Positions 18,074 through 26,857 of a stretch of DNA of 64,000 nucleotides are shown in pieces. A program made the translations under genes and the position numbers. The stretch lies in NCBI GenBank assembly GCA_964409645.1, contig CAYPEK010000006.1, positions 1 through 64,000 on the forward strand, in the 5' to 3' direction. Within the stretch, counting starts at the first letter, position 1. Each line of letters opens with the position of its first letter. Source of the DNA: CAYPEK01 sp964409645. GTDB lineage: Bacteria; UBP15; UBA6099. The notes below the pieces were generated by a model, which worked only from the letters and a program-made list of their open reading frames with translations, did not search any database and was not told where the DNA came from.

Positions 18074-18101
18074 CCAGCTTTTATCATTGAACTGTACTTC
18101 A

Positions 18102-18309
18102 AGGCCTCTTCAGAGGCCTATGTTCGTTCTTTTGTTTTTCTTGGTGTCTTAGTGTCTTAGTGGTAAATCTTCATCTTTCAAGGCCTCGTCTGAGGTCGGT
18201 ACATATCCCTTTGTATTTCTTCGTGTCTTGGTGTCTTTGTGGTGAATTTTTGTATTTAAAGGCCTCGTCAGAGGCCGGTTATATGCCTTTGTGTCTTTGT
18301 GGTGAAATC
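18102..18309 (-). repeat. Right half of mirror-image repeat array (three inverted P-A units)
   Basis: The reverse complement of the left half. P motifs (GGCCTCGTCAGAGGCC and variants) begin at 18103, 18182 and 18261, a 79-bp period. They are followed by inverted A motifs (consensus TTGGTGTCTTTGTGGTGAA) at 18140-18168, 18219-18247 and 18285-18309. P4 is shortened in the loop (CTCTTCAGAG) and P5 carries a mismatch in one arm. With the left half, the order is A-P-A-P-A-P-gene-P-A-P-A-P-A. Confidence 0.93.
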
Positions 18310-18312
18310 TTT

Positions 18313-18684
18313 TCACATCGACGCGAGGAGGTCGAGGAGTTTCTTCGGGTCCACCGGTTTGGGCATGAACATGTCGAGCGTGATCTCGTTCTCGAGCCCT
18401 TCGCCGGTTTTGAGGTCGGGCCGTCCGCTAAACGACGACAGGAAGATGACGCGCGACGCGGGCGTGACGTTTTCCTTCCGCAGTTCGCGATAGACTTCGT
18501 AGCCGTCGTGGCCGGGCAGCAGCATGTCGAGCAGGATAATGTCCGGGTGCATGTCGCGCGCTTTGCAGACGCCGTCCTCGCCGTCGCACGCCGTCTCCGT
18601 CTCGTACCCCTTTATCGTCAACAGCACCTTCAGCGATTCCACTATCGCTTCGTCGTCGTCTATGATTAGCACCTTTTTAGCCAT
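18313..18684 (-). CDS. Single-domain response regulator (CheY-like)
   Basis: A 123-residue receiver domain with no output domain. The acidic pocket is at D10-D11, the phospho-acceptor D53 is in IILLDMLLPG, and the conserved lysine is in FMPKPVD near the C-terminus. It is immediately downstream of the histidine kinase gene with no intergenic space (kinase stop at 18685), so co-translation is likely. It probably receives phosphate from that kinase and acts by protein-protein contact. It ends just 4 bp from the right repeat array. Confidence 0.92.
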   Translation of the reverse strand: MAKKVLIIDDDEAIVESLKVLLTIKGYETETACDGEDGVCKARDMHPDIILLDMLLPGHDGYEVYRELRKENVTPASRVIFLSSFSGRPDLKTGEGLENEITLDMFMPKPVDPKKLLDLLASM

Positions 18685-19716
18685 TTATCGAGGCTCCTCC
18701 GCAAGCGGTTTCGGCGCGAACGGTATCTTCGCCGTGAATGTCGTGCCCTCGTCCTCCTTCGATCTGAACGTGATGCTCCCGCCGAGATTGACTATCAGGT
18801 TGTGAACGATCGCGAGTCCGAGGCCCGTGCCCTGTTTTATCCGCGACTTCGCGTTGTCCGCACGGAAGAACTCCTTGAATATGCGCGACTGATCCTTCTC
18901 CGGGATGCCGATTCCCTGATCGGCAACTTCGAGCCGCAGCGCATCGCCCTCCGCCGCGAGTTTCACCTTCACCGTTGTCGATTCCTTCGAGTACTTCACG
19001 GCGTTCTCCACGAGGTTCGTGAATATGTGGTTGACTGATTTCCTGACGACACGCAACGCGGGCAGATTCTGCGCAATTTCCGTTTCGATCGTTACTTTTT
19101 TCTCGGCGGCCACCGGCGTGAGGATGGCCACAACGGCGTTCATCTCCGCCGCCGCGTCGGTCTGCTCCGCGCCCTCGTCCCGCTCGACTTTCGCCTCCGC
19201 GAGATTGAGGATGTCGTTGACCATGTCGAGCATGTCCTCCGAGCGGTCGTAAGCCTGCTGGAGGAGATTTTTCACCGACGGGTCGTCGCCACCGATCGCG
19301 CCGGATACAATGACGCGAATCACGCTTTGTATCGCGACGAGCGGCGACCGCATCTGGTGCGACGCCATCAGCAGGAAATTCTTCTTTATGCGCTCAACCT
19401 CTTCGAGTTTGCCGATCGTGTTTTCGAGTTGCCTGTTTCGGGATTCGAGGCAGGCGCGCATTCCGCGCTCCTCTTCGATAAGAGACTCCGCAGTGTCCGA
19501 CGCCGATTCCGCGAGTGAGAGCCCCTGCCAGAGCAACAGGCAAAGCGACGCGGTGAATGCCGCCGCGAGCAATGAGAGCAATCGGTGCGCTTGTGGCCAG
19601 AGAGCAATCGCCGCAAGGTCCGCCGCGAGCAGTACGGTGAACACGACCGCCCCCGGCCGGTAGAAACGGTTGATTTTCTTACGGGCTTTTTTTATGGACG
19701 CTGTACTGTTGCTCAT
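18685..19716 (-). CDS. Membrane sensor histidine kinase
   Basis: A 343-residue kinase. It has two transmembrane helices (about 21-41 and 45-67) with almost no periplasmic loop, a coiled coil at about 75-115, a HisKA domain with H120 in LMASHQMRSPL, and an HATPase_c domain with N-box NLVENAVKYS, G1 DQGIGIPEKD and G2 GTGLGLAIV. The tiny external loop suggests sensing within the membrane or cytoplasm. The start at 19716 overlaps the preceding response regulator by ATGA. A longer reading to 20196 adds 160 Arg/Pro-rich residues antisense-like in composition and overlapping that gene, so I reject it. Confidence 0.92.
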   Translation of the reverse strand: MSNSTASIKKARKKINRFYRPGAVVFTVLLAADLAAIALWPQAHRLLSLLAAAFTASLCLLLWQGLSLAESASDTAESLIEEERGMRACLESRNRQLENTIGKLEEVERIKKNFLLMASHQMRSPLVAIQSVIRVIVSGAIGGDDPSVKNLLQQAYDRSEDMLDMVNDILNLAEAKVERDEGAEQTDAAAEMNAVVAILTPVAAEKKVTIETEIAQNLPALRVVRKSVNHIFTNLVENAVKYSKESTTVKVKLAAEGDALRLEVADQGIGIPEKDQSRIFKEFFRADNAKSRIKQGTGLGLAIVHNLIVNLGGSITFRSKEDEGTTFTAKIPFAPKPLAEEPR

Positions 19717-20126
19717 GCGCCGCCTCCCGCGCCTCGTACGGAGAGGATTTTCCCGACGCGTTCGAGCAGGTCGGCCTTTCTCACGGGTTTCGATATGAAA
19801 TCGTCCGCAGGCAAAAAATCGGGGTCGGCGGGCCAGAAATCGACTCCGTAAACGTCGCCGACGCTCGTCACCATGACGACCGGTATGTTCTTCGTGTCCG
19901 GGTCTTTTTTCAGAACGCGGCAGTACTCGAATCCGAGCGTGTCGCCGTAAAAAATCACGTCGAGCAGGATAAGGTCGGGTTTCTCGCGCTTTGCGGTTTC
20001 GACGCCCGACTTCGGGTCGGATTCGCCGAGCACCTGATAGTCCTGAGTTTCGAGGATTGTTGCTACTATGCTCCTGAAATCGGGGTCGTCGTCTATGATG
20101 AGAATGCGCGGGGGAGTCTGATTCAT
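19713..20126 (-). CDS. Response regulator receiver protein
   Basis: A 137-residue receiver domain with acidic residues D12-D14, phospho-acceptor D56 in LILLDVIFYGD, and the conserved lysine in FISKPVRKADLL. There is no DNA-binding domain. Its stop overlaps the start of the downstream kinase gene (ATGA). An insert around VYGVDFWPADPDFLPADD lengthens the alpha4-beta5 region relative to CheY. It is part of a run of receiver and kinase genes read from 21.7 kb to 18.3 kb. Confidence 0.9.
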   Translation of the reverse strand: MNQTPPRILIIDDDPDFRSIVATILETQDYQVLGESDPKSGVETAKREKPDLILLDVIFYGDTLGFEYCRVLKKDPDTKNIPVVMVTSVGDVYGVDFWPADPDFLPADDFISKPVRKADLLERVGKILSVRGAGGGA

Positions 20127-20201
20127 AAGGCAATACCTCCGGAGCGCTCGCGTGCCGCCCCGGGCTGGGCGGCGCGCCGGCCGGCGCTCTTTCCAATACT
20201 T

Positions 20202-21695
20202 TTATTCCGACATTTCGGCTTTCCGCCTCACCGGCAGGTAAACCTTGAATGTGGAGCCCTCACCGAGTTTGGACTCCGCCGAAATCCTGCCGCCGTGCGC
20301 TTCAACTATTTCCTTAATTATCGAGAGGCCGAGCCCGGTGCCCGAAATTTTGTGCGTGGCCTCGTTTCTTACTCTGAAAAATTCCTCGAACAAGCGTGAT
20401 ACCGCCTCCTCGGGGATGCCGATTCCCGTGTCGGCGCACTCGATCAGAACCTGATTCGACCCCTGCTTCCGCAGCGAGACTCTGACCGAGCCGCCCTTTT
20501 TGTTGTACTTGATCGCGTTCGACACGAGGTTAGTCAACAGTTCTTCCATGTTGCCGCGGTCTGCGTCCACCTGCGGGAAATCCGGCTCGACGTCCAGCTT
20601 GAGCGTAACCTGCATTTCGTCCGCATTGACTTTCAGCAAAATTATCGTGTCGCGCGCGATCTCGTCCAGCGGCACCGGCTCAAAGTTGCGCCGCAGCAAT
20701 CCGGAGCGCATCTTCATCACCGACAGCAGGTCGCCGATCAGCTTCAACAGCGACGCCGCCCGCTCGCGGGACCGCTCGAGAACTTCCTTCTGCTTTTCCG
20801 GCTTGCCGTCCAGCAACCCGTCGAGTATCAGGTCGAGATACCCCTGTATAGCGCCCACCGGCGCCTTGAGCTCGTGCGCCACCATGCGCACGAAGTTGAA
20901 TTTCGCCTTGTCCAACTCCTTGAGCTTCGTCACATCCCGCAGCACCGCCACCGATCCGAGCGTCTCGCCGCTCTCGTTGTACACCGGCGACAGCAGCACC
21001 GACAGCACCAGTTCGCTCTTCTTTCCGAGAGTGATTTCCTCCTCCATCTTGAAGAAACCGTGACCGTCGCTGTCCGAAACGCCCCTCAACGCGTCGCCGA
21101 TCTTTTCCACCAGCTCCGCCGTCTTGTCGTTGTCCGGATCGTCCTCGTCGAGCAAGTCGCGCAGCGCAGGATTGGTCAGGACGATGCGCCCCTCGCTGTC
21201 CGTCACGATTATCCCGTCGCCGATGCTTTCAAGGATCGTTTTCAGCCGTCCCTTCTCATACGCGATGTCCTTCAGGCTCCGCTCGCGCTCCTTGAGCAGC
21301 TTCCGCTCCACCTTGCGCAGCCGCACCGTCTCCTCCGCGCGCTGCATTATGTACAGAAGCTCGTCCGGCGTGAACGGTTTCGACAGGTAGTCGTACGCGC
21401 CGACTTTCATCGCCTCCACCGCCGACGAGATCGACGCGTAACCCGTGATGACGATCGGCACTATCTCCACGCCCTTGCGCCGGATCGCCTCGATGACCTC
21501 GATCCCGGACAGCTTCGGCATTTTCAGGTCGATTATCGCTATGTCGTATTCGCCCGCCTCGATTTTCTCAAGCCCGGCCTGCCCATCTTCGGCGGTGTCC
21601 ACCACGTATCCGGCGTCTTTAAGGATTATCAGACACCCGTCCCTGATGGACTTCTCGTCGTCAACAACAATTACTTTTGTATGGGCAGCTTCCAT
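20202..21695 (-). CDS. Hybrid receiver-PAS-histidine kinase
   Basis: A 497-residue cytoplasmic protein. The N-terminal receiver domain (about 5-120) has D56 in IIDLKMP and K106 in LSKPFTP. It is followed by a coiled-coil linker, a PAS domain (about 148-262, IGDGIIVTDSEGRIVLTN), a HisKA domain with H274 in MVAHELKAPVG, and an HATPase_c domain ending GSTFKVYLPV. The receiver at the N-terminus suggests phosphorelay input from another kinase, perhaps the hydrogenase-like sensor upstream. The ATG at 21695 is preferred over the adjacent TTG; GGGAGG lies upstream. A plausible promoter stands about 100 bp upstream. Confidence 0.93.
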   Translation of the reverse strand: MEAAHTKVIVVDDEKSIRDGCLIILKDAGYVVDTAEDGQAGLEKIEAGEYDIAIIDLKMPKLSGIEVIEAIRRKGVEIVPIVITGYASISSAVEAMKVGAYDYLSKPFTPDELLYIMQRAEETVRLRKVERKLLKERERSLKDIAYEKGRLKTILESIGDGIIVTDSEGRIVLTNPALRDLLDEDDPDNDKTAELVEKIGDALRGVSDSDGHGFFKMEEEITLGKKSELVLSVLLSPVYNESGETLGSVAVLRDVTKLKELDKAKFNFVRMVAHELKAPVGAIQGYLDLILDGLLDGKPEKQKEVLERSRERAASLLKLIGDLLSVMKMRSGLLRRNFEPVPLDEIARDTIILLKVNADEMQVTLKLDVEPDFPQVDADRGNMEELLTNLVSNAIKYNKKGGSVRVSLRKQGSNQVLIECADTGIGIPEEAVSRLFEEFFRVRNEATHKISGTGLGLSIIKEIVEAHGGRISAESKLGEGSTFKVYLPVRRKAEMSE

Positions 21696-21798
21696 CAAGA
21701 ACTTCCTCCCGAGCTGAATACCTTAGATGCCTGCCGGTTCTGGTTCGTGCAATCCGCCGGGTAAATAAACCCGACTTCCAACAGCGTTATAAGATGAT

Positions 21799-21827
21799 AT
21801 TATAATAGCATTAACGCGCGGTGCGAA
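21799..21827 (-). promoter_or_regulatory. Predicted promoter of the receiver-PAS-kinase operon
   Basis: On the minus strand TTCGCA (-35, 21822-21827), a 17-bp spacer and a perfect TATAAT (-10, 21799-21804) lie about 100 bp before the kinase start. If real, the four downstream signalling genes form their own transcript, separate from the hyp genes. Confidence 0.5.
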
Positions 21828-21931
21828 TACCTTAATTAATAATTATTATATTCCATTTCCGGAAAATTAAACAATCTTTGGATTTTTTCAGAATTTCAGC
21901 CGACCGACCCGGATCGGCAAGTGGAATATAA

Positions 21932-23962
21932 TTAAACTGCGCCGACCTCGTCGGCTTCCGCTATGTGCATTACGGGCAACCGGATTGTGAATGTGCTTCC
22001 CTTGCCCACCGTACTTTTCACAATGATCGAGCCGCCGTGCTTGTCCACGATGCCGTGGGAAAGTGAAAGCCCCAGTCCGGTGCCTTTTATGCTCCCTTTT
22101 GTCGAAAAAAACGGGTCGAATATTCTATTCAAATCCTCTTCGTTTATTCCACAGCCATTATCTGTGACGTTAATATCGACAAAACCGTTGTCGTTCGCGA
22201 TATCCACCACAATCTCGCCCTCGCCTGAAATCGCCTGTACCGCGTTTATGACGATGTTCAAAAGCACCTGCTGGAGCTGCATCTTGTCGCCGCGGATCAT
22301 CGGCGGCTTTCGTTCGAGATAAGGCTTTTTCACATTTATGTTCAGGAGCAGGCTCTGCTTTTCGAGGAGCGCGAAAACACGGTTAAGAAGCTCAACGGCG
22401 TCCACCGGCTCGAATTTCGGATTGGTCTGTCGGGAAAAATCGAGAACGCCCTTCACGATCTCGCGCGCGCGCAACGTCTCGTCGATTATGTTGCGCAGCT
22501 TCGCCTTCTGCTCGTCGTCTTTCAGCGATTTGTCCAGAATGTTGGCAAAAAGCATTATTCCGCTGAGCGGATTATTTATTTCATGCGCGATGCCCGCCGC
22601 GAGACGCCCTATCGACGCCAGCTTCTCCACCCGGAAAATCTTCTGCTGCGCTTCCTTCATCCTCTCGTTGTACTCGATGAGCTGATCGATGATGTAGGGC
22701 AGACACATTTCGTTCTCGGCGATCCCCTGATACACCGCCTTAGCCTTTTCGCGGCAGGTGCGGTATCCGCAGGCGCCGCAGTTGAGTTCATCCTCCGGGT
22801 TGTCCTTTTTGATTTCATGAAGGATCGCCCTGATCTCCTCCTCGGTCGGCTCCTTGAGGTCCATGTGTTCGTCCCCGAAGCGCCGCGTCAGATCGACATC
22901 ATCGTATTCCGCGAGAATCTTTTCGAGCTCCTCGGCAGTAATCATTTTCGCGTTCTTCCGGGCGAATTCCGCGACAATTTCCTTGCGCTCGGTCAAGTTT
23001 GTGCCCGCAGGCATGAGCGGCCCGTTGATACAGCCCTCGCAAAAAAGCAGATCGAAGAATTTTGCCTTGGTCGTCCCTTTTTCAATCGATTCGAGCACAT
23101 CCGGAACCCGGTCGTGGCCCTCAGCCACAATCATCTCATCGTTCAGGATGTCGTTCTGGAGCCCGGCGGTCCTCAGTAGGCCGCCGGAAACGGGATAGAT
23201 ACGGCCCAGACGCGCCGCCGGGCCGTCGAATTCCACCGGCTCCATTGCCTCAGGATCGATCCCGGCTTCGTCAAAAAGCGACTTCAATTCGGCGAAAGTG
23301 AGAACGGCGTCCACATCACCCGCAAGCTCGGTTTCCTCGCGTTCGAGCTTTTTCGATACGCACGGACCGGCGAACACAACCTTCGCGCCGGGTTTGTATT
23401 TTTCCTTGACCGCGCGGGCGGCCGCAATCATGGGCGAAACCACCGGCACGAAGAACGGGACGAGCTTCGGATGATATTTTTCGATGTATTTAACGAGGGT
23501 CGGGCACGGAGTCGCGATCAGCGGCCCCTCCGGCCGGTCTTTAAGGACTTTTTTGTAAGCGCGGCTGACGAGTTCTGCGCCGAACGCCACTTCTATGACA
23601 TCCGAGAAACCAAGCTTCTTCGAGGCGGCAATCACCTTTCCGGGGTCAATGTCTTTGAACGCCGCCGGGAACGACGGGGCAAGTATCAGAACCACCGGCT
23701 CCGGCCACCCGAGAAGCGCTTTGGCAACCGACGCGCCGTCCTGAATGCGCTTGGCGTTCTGCGCGCACATCCGCACGCAGTTCCCGCAGGCGATGCAACG
23801 CTCGCTCATCACCCACGCCTGCCCCTGCTTGACGCCGATCGCCTTCACCGGGCAGTTGCGAATGCACGAATAGCACTGCCGGCACTTGTTCTCGATCGTG
23901 CTGACGACTCCCCGGCTGGTGTCCGGGGTGTACAATTTGCCCATCACTTCGTCAGGCGCCAT
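21932..23962 (-). CDS. [FeFe]-hydrogenase-like sensory protein fused to a histidine kinase
   Basis: A 676-residue fusion. The N-terminal 2[4Fe-4S] ferredoxin domain has C27, C30, C33, C37 and C56, C59, C62, C66. The [FeFe]-hydrogenase large-subunit-like domain (about 85-335) keeps cysteines at C153 (ATPCPTLV), C201 (AGPCVSKKLE) and C308/C311 (CEGCINGP). A further four-cysteine Fe-S domain follows (C395, C398, C403, C420). The kinase half has H460 in AGIAHEINNPLSG and a complete HATPase_c domain. The H-cluster motifs are divergent from catalytic enzymes, as in sensory group D hydrogenase-like proteins, so H2 or redox sensing is more likely than catalysis. It lies 19 bp downstream of hypB and is probably co-transcribed with the hyp genes. 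Confidence 0.9.
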   Translation of the reverse strand: MAPDEVMGKLYTPDTSRGVVSTIENKCRQCYSCIRNCPVKAIGVKQGQAWVMSERCIACGNCVRMCAQNAKRIQDGASVAKALLGWPEPVVLILAPSFPAAFKDIDPGKVIAASKKLGFSDVIEVAFGAELVSRAYKKVLKDRPEGPLIATPCPTLVKYIEKYHPKLVPFFVPVVSPMIAAARAVKEKYKPGAKVVFAGPCVSKKLEREETELAGDVDAVLTFAELKSLFDEAGIDPEAMEPVEFDGPAARLGRIYPVSGGLLRTAGLQNDILNDEMIVAEGHDRVPDVLESIEKGTTKAKFFDLLFCEGCINGPLMPAGTNLTERKEIVAEFARKNAKMITAEELEKILAEYDDVDLTRRFGDEHMDLKEPTEEEIRAILHEIKKDNPEDELNCGACGYRTCREKAKAVYQGIAENEMCLPYIIDQLIEYNERMKEAQQKIFRVEKLASIGRLAAGIAHEINNPLSGIMLFANILDKSLKDDEQKAKLRNIIDETLRAREIVKGVLDFSRQTNPKFEPVDAVELLNRVFALLEKQSLLLNINVKKPYLERKPPMIRGDKMQLQQVLLNIVINAVQAISGEGEIVVDIANDNGFVDINVTDNGCGINEEDLNRIFDPFFSTKGSIKGTGLGLSLSHGIVDKHGGSIIVKSTVGKGSTFTIRLPVMHIAEADEVGAV

Positions 23963-23981
23963 TTGTCAACACCACTTTTTA

Positions 23982-24650
23982 TCAGGCGTTCTTTTTCGCC
24001 CGGACCGCCTCGCGTATGCGGTTCAGCCACGCGTCGAACCCGGCGCCGGAGCGCGCGGACAGTTCGAACACTTCGAGCTTCGGATTCACCTGTTTAATAT
24101 GCTCACGCATCTTGTCCATGTCGTAATCGAGGACCGAGAGCAGATCGGTCTTGCTCACCACCGCCCAGTTGCACACCTGAAACATGAGCGGGTACTTGAG
24201 CGGCTTGTCTTCGCCTTCGGTGACACTCAGCAACACAGTTTTGAAGTCTTCGCCGAGTTCGAACTCCGCCGGGCAAACGAGGTTACCGACGTTCTCGACG
24301 AACACGATGTCGAGGCCGTCGAGCGACAGGTCCTGTGCGGCCGAGTTGATCATCGACGCGTCGAGGTGGCAGTCGCCGCCGATCGGCGCGGTGTTGATCT
24401 GTACGATCTGGACTCCGTGCCGCGCGAGACGCTCCGCGTCCATCGTCGTCTGGATGTCGCCCTCGATGACCGCGATCTTGAACTCGCCCTTGAGCGCGTC
24501 GATCGTCCGGTCCAGCAGCGTGGTCTTCCCCGAGCCCGGCGAACTCATGAGGTTGATCACCAGCGTTTTGTTCGACCCGAACATGCTTCTGTTTTCGTTC
24601 GCCACACGGTCGTTTGCGGCGAGCACCTTCTGTAGAACTTTGATTTCCAT
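23982..24650 (-). CDS. hypB: Hydrogenase nickel incorporation GTPase HypB
   Basis: A 222-residue SIMIBI-class GTPase that delivers Ni to the [NiFe]-hydrogenase large subunit with HypA. Walker A is SPGSGKTT (about 37-44). The metal and dimer site is the C94-H95 pair in GGDCHLDA. The NKxD-equivalent motif is SKTDLL. There is no N-terminal histidine-rich nickel-storage stretch and no CXXCGC motif, so it is the short form of HypB. It is fourth in the order hypC-hypD-hypE-hypB. hypA and hypF are not in the window. Confidence 0.97.
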   Translation of the reverse strand: MEIKVLQKVLAANDRVANENRSMFGSNKTLVINLMSSPGSGKTTLLDRTIDALKGEFKIAVIEGDIQTTMDAERLARHGVQIVQINTAPIGGDCHLDASMINSAAQDLSLDGLDIVFVENVGNLVCPAEFELGEDFKTVLLSVTEGEDKPLKYPLMFQVCNWAVVSKTDLLSVLDYDMDKMREHIKQVNPKLEVFELSARSGAGFDAWLNRIREAVRAKKNA

Positions 24651-24682
24651 GCGGGGTATATCCTTTTCCTTATTTTATTTTC

Positions 24683-25705
24683 TCAGCAAATCCTCGGCAA
24701 CTGCTCTCCCGCGAGCATGTCCACTATTCGGGAGCCGCCGACCGCCGTCTTCAGCGCGGCCTTTCCCGGATGCGACTCAGTGACGACGCCGACCCGCGCC
24801 GCGCGGGCGCCAAGCGGGTGTGCCCTCATCGCCTCCAGAATCGCCGCCGATTTTTCCTTCGCGACGACGAGCGCTATTTTTCCCTCATTCGCAACATAAA
24901 GCGGGTCGAGCCCCAGCAGCTCGCACAATCCCTGAACGCCGTCCGACACCGGAATCGACTCCTCGTCGATTTCGATGCCGACTTTCGCTCCATCCGCGAT
25001 CTCGTTCAGCACCGTCGCGAGCCCGCCGCGCGTTGCGTCACGCATGAAATGCACCGACCCCTGACCACCCGCATCCACCGCCGTGCGCACAAGCTCGGTC
25101 AGAGGCGCGCAGTCCGATTCCACCGGGACGCTGAATTTCAGTCCCTCACGACACGCCATCACCGTCACGCCGTGGTCGCCGAGTGTTCCGCTCACGATTA
25201 TTTCATCGCCGGGCCTGATGCTTCCCATCCCCGGCGCGGGGTCCATTTTAAGGACGCCGACTCCGGACGTGGTTATGAAAATTCCGTCGGCCGCGCCCTT
25301 TTCGACGACCTTCGTGTCGCCCGTCACTATCTTCACGTTGGCCGCGTCCAGCGCCGACTTCATCGACGCGAGAATACGCGCGAACTCATCGGCCGGCAGC
25401 CCTTCCTCTATTATAAAACCGCAAGAGAGGTAAAGCGGTTCCGCGCCCATCACGGCAATATCGTTCACGGTGCCGCAGACGGCGAGTTTTCCGATGTCGC
25501 CGCCCGGAAAAAATCGCGGCTTGACAACATAGCCGTCCGTCGTGAAAACGAGCGGCGACCGCGAGCCGCCCGTCTGACCGAACAGCACCGCCGCATCGTC
25601 GAGCGATTCCAGCAGCGAGTTCCCGAACGCTTCAAGGATCGCCCCCGAGATCAGGTCATGCGATTGCCTGCCGCCGCTGCCGTGCGCGAGTAGTATTTTT
25701 TCCAT
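24683..25705 (-). CDS. hypE: Hydrogenase maturation carbamoyl dehydratase HypE
   Basis: A 340-residue PurM-like ATPase that dehydrates the carbamoyl group on its C-terminal cysteine to a thiocyanate, the CN ligand source for the NiFe(CN)2CO centre. The N-terminus ILLAHGSGGRQSHDLI and the C-terminal PRIC with the essential terminal cysteine are both present. The start at 25705 (MEKILLAHG) is chosen because it is one base past the hypD stop and has GGAG upstream; a 23-residue upstream extension overlaps hypD and is not family sequence. Confidence 0.97.
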   Translation of the reverse strand: MEKILLAHGSGGRQSHDLISGAILEAFGNSLLESLDDAAVLFGQTGGSRSPLVFTTDGYVVKPRFFPGGDIGKLAVCGTVNDIAVMGAEPLYLSCGFIIEEGLPADEFARILASMKSALDAANVKIVTGDTKVVEKGAADGIFITTSGVGVLKMDPAPGMGSIRPGDEIIVSGTLGDHGVTVMACREGLKFSVPVESDCAPLTELVRTAVDAGGQGSVHFMRDATRGGLATVLNEIADGAKVGIEIDEESIPVSDGVQGLCELLGLDPLYVANEGKIALVVAKEKSAAILEAMRAHPLGARAARVGVVTESHPGKAALKTAVGGSRIVDMLAGEQLPRIC

Positions 25706-25706
25706 T

Positions 25707-26828
25707 CTATAGTTCGTCTCCGTACTTATAATATGCCGCGCATGTGCCCTCGGATGAAACCATGCACGCGCCAACCGGCGACTCCGGCGTGCATACTTTT
25801 CGGAAGAGCTTGCACTGCGGCGGCTCGATCATTCCCGTCAGCACCTCGGCGCACCGGCAGCCGGGGTTGCTGCGTGGCTTGCACGACTCGACCGGCCACC
25901 TCGCCTCGGCGTCGTAATCCGCGAACGCATTCCGTATCTTCAATCCGCTTCCCGGAATCACGCCTATACCGCGCCATTCCGAGTCGCACGGCTCGAATAC
26001 AGTGTCCATCAACGAGAGCGCTTTCGCGTTGCCGTCCTCGCCGACCGCACGCGCGTACTGCGAACGCACTTCGGCGCGGCCGCCGAGCGCCTGCTCCGCG
26101 AGCATTATTATCCCCTGCAGCAGATCAAGCGGTTCGAAGCCGACTATCACACACGGTATGTGTTGCCTTTCAGCTATCGGCGCGTAGGCGCGCGACCCGA
26201 TGATGACGCTCACGTGGCCCGGACAGATAAAACCCTTGAGGTTGAGTTTCGGGTTTGAGGCAAGCGCTTCGAGCGCGGCCGGCACCGTTTTGTGCGCGGA
26301 CACGGCGGCGAAGTTTTCGAGCCCCGTCGCGCGCGCCTGCGCGAGCGCCGCCGCCACCGTCGGAGCGGTGGTCTCGAACCCGATCCCGAAGAACACCACT
26401 TTTTTATCAGGGTGCTGTTTAGCTATCTCTATCGCATCCATCGTCGAATAGACGATCCGCACGTCTCCGCCTGCCGCGCGCGCCGCTTCGAGGCTTTCCT
26501 CCGACCCCGGCACGCGAAGCATGTCGCCGAACGTGGTGAGCGTGAACCCCGGCGTTTTCGCGTATGCGATAGCCTTGTCGATCAGCGGATTCGGCGTCAC
26601 GCACACCGGGCAGCCCGGCCCTGAGATCAGCCGTACCGCGGGCGGCAGCGCGCGCCGGATGCCGCTGCGAAACAGCGCTACCGTGTGCGTTCCGCAGACT
26701 TCCATCAGCGGTATGCTGCCCGCCGGTTGCCCGTCGAGCATTTCCCGCAGCCGCGCGAACAGACCCTTCGCCAGTTCGCCGTCGCGGAACCACTTCGAAT
26801 ACTTCATATCTGAGTTGTTGTTTGTCAT
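25707..26828 (-). CDS. hypD: Hydrogenase formation protein HypD
   Basis: A 373-residue Fe-S scaffold that, with HypC, assembles the Fe(CN)2CO unit. Family motifs are in order: MEVCGTHT, GPGCPVCVT, FFGIGFETTAPT, CPGHVSVIIG, FEPLDLLQGI, and a cysteine-rich C-terminus (GCRCAEVLTG, PPQCKLF, GTCAAYY) that binds the [4Fe-4S] cluster. It ends with a TAG one base before hypE. The gap to hypC is 29 bp. Length is typical. Confidence 0.98.
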   Translation of the reverse strand: MTNNNSDMKYSKWFRDGELAKGLFARLREMLDGQPAGSIPLMEVCGTHTVALFRSGIRRALPPAVRLISGPGCPVCVTPNPLIDKAIAYAKTPGFTLTTFGDMLRVPGSEESLEAARAAGGDVRIVYSTMDAIEIAKQHPDKKVVFFGIGFETTAPTVAAALAQARATGLENFAAVSAHKTVPAALEALASNPKLNLKGFICPGHVSVIIGSRAYAPIAERQHIPCVIVGFEPLDLLQGIIMLAEQALGGRAEVRSQYARAVGEDGNAKALSLMDTVFEPCDSEWRGIGVIPGSGLKIRNAFADYDAEARWPVESCKPRSNPGCRCAEVLTGMIEPPQCKLFRKVCTPESPVGACMVSSEGTCAAYYKYGDEL

Positions 26829-26857
26829 ATTAAATCGTACGGCCGCCCCGGCGTCTG

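Noticed and set aside
17331..18309. CRISPR array around the GxxExxY gene
   Set aside because: Units are palindromic and inverted on the two sides, the sequence between motifs is not unique spacer-like, and no cas gene is present.
19717..20196. 160-residue N-terminal extension of the histidine kinase
   Set aside because: It overlaps the whole response-regulator gene in another frame and is Arg/Pro-rich; the ATGA junction at 19713-19716 gives a normal start.
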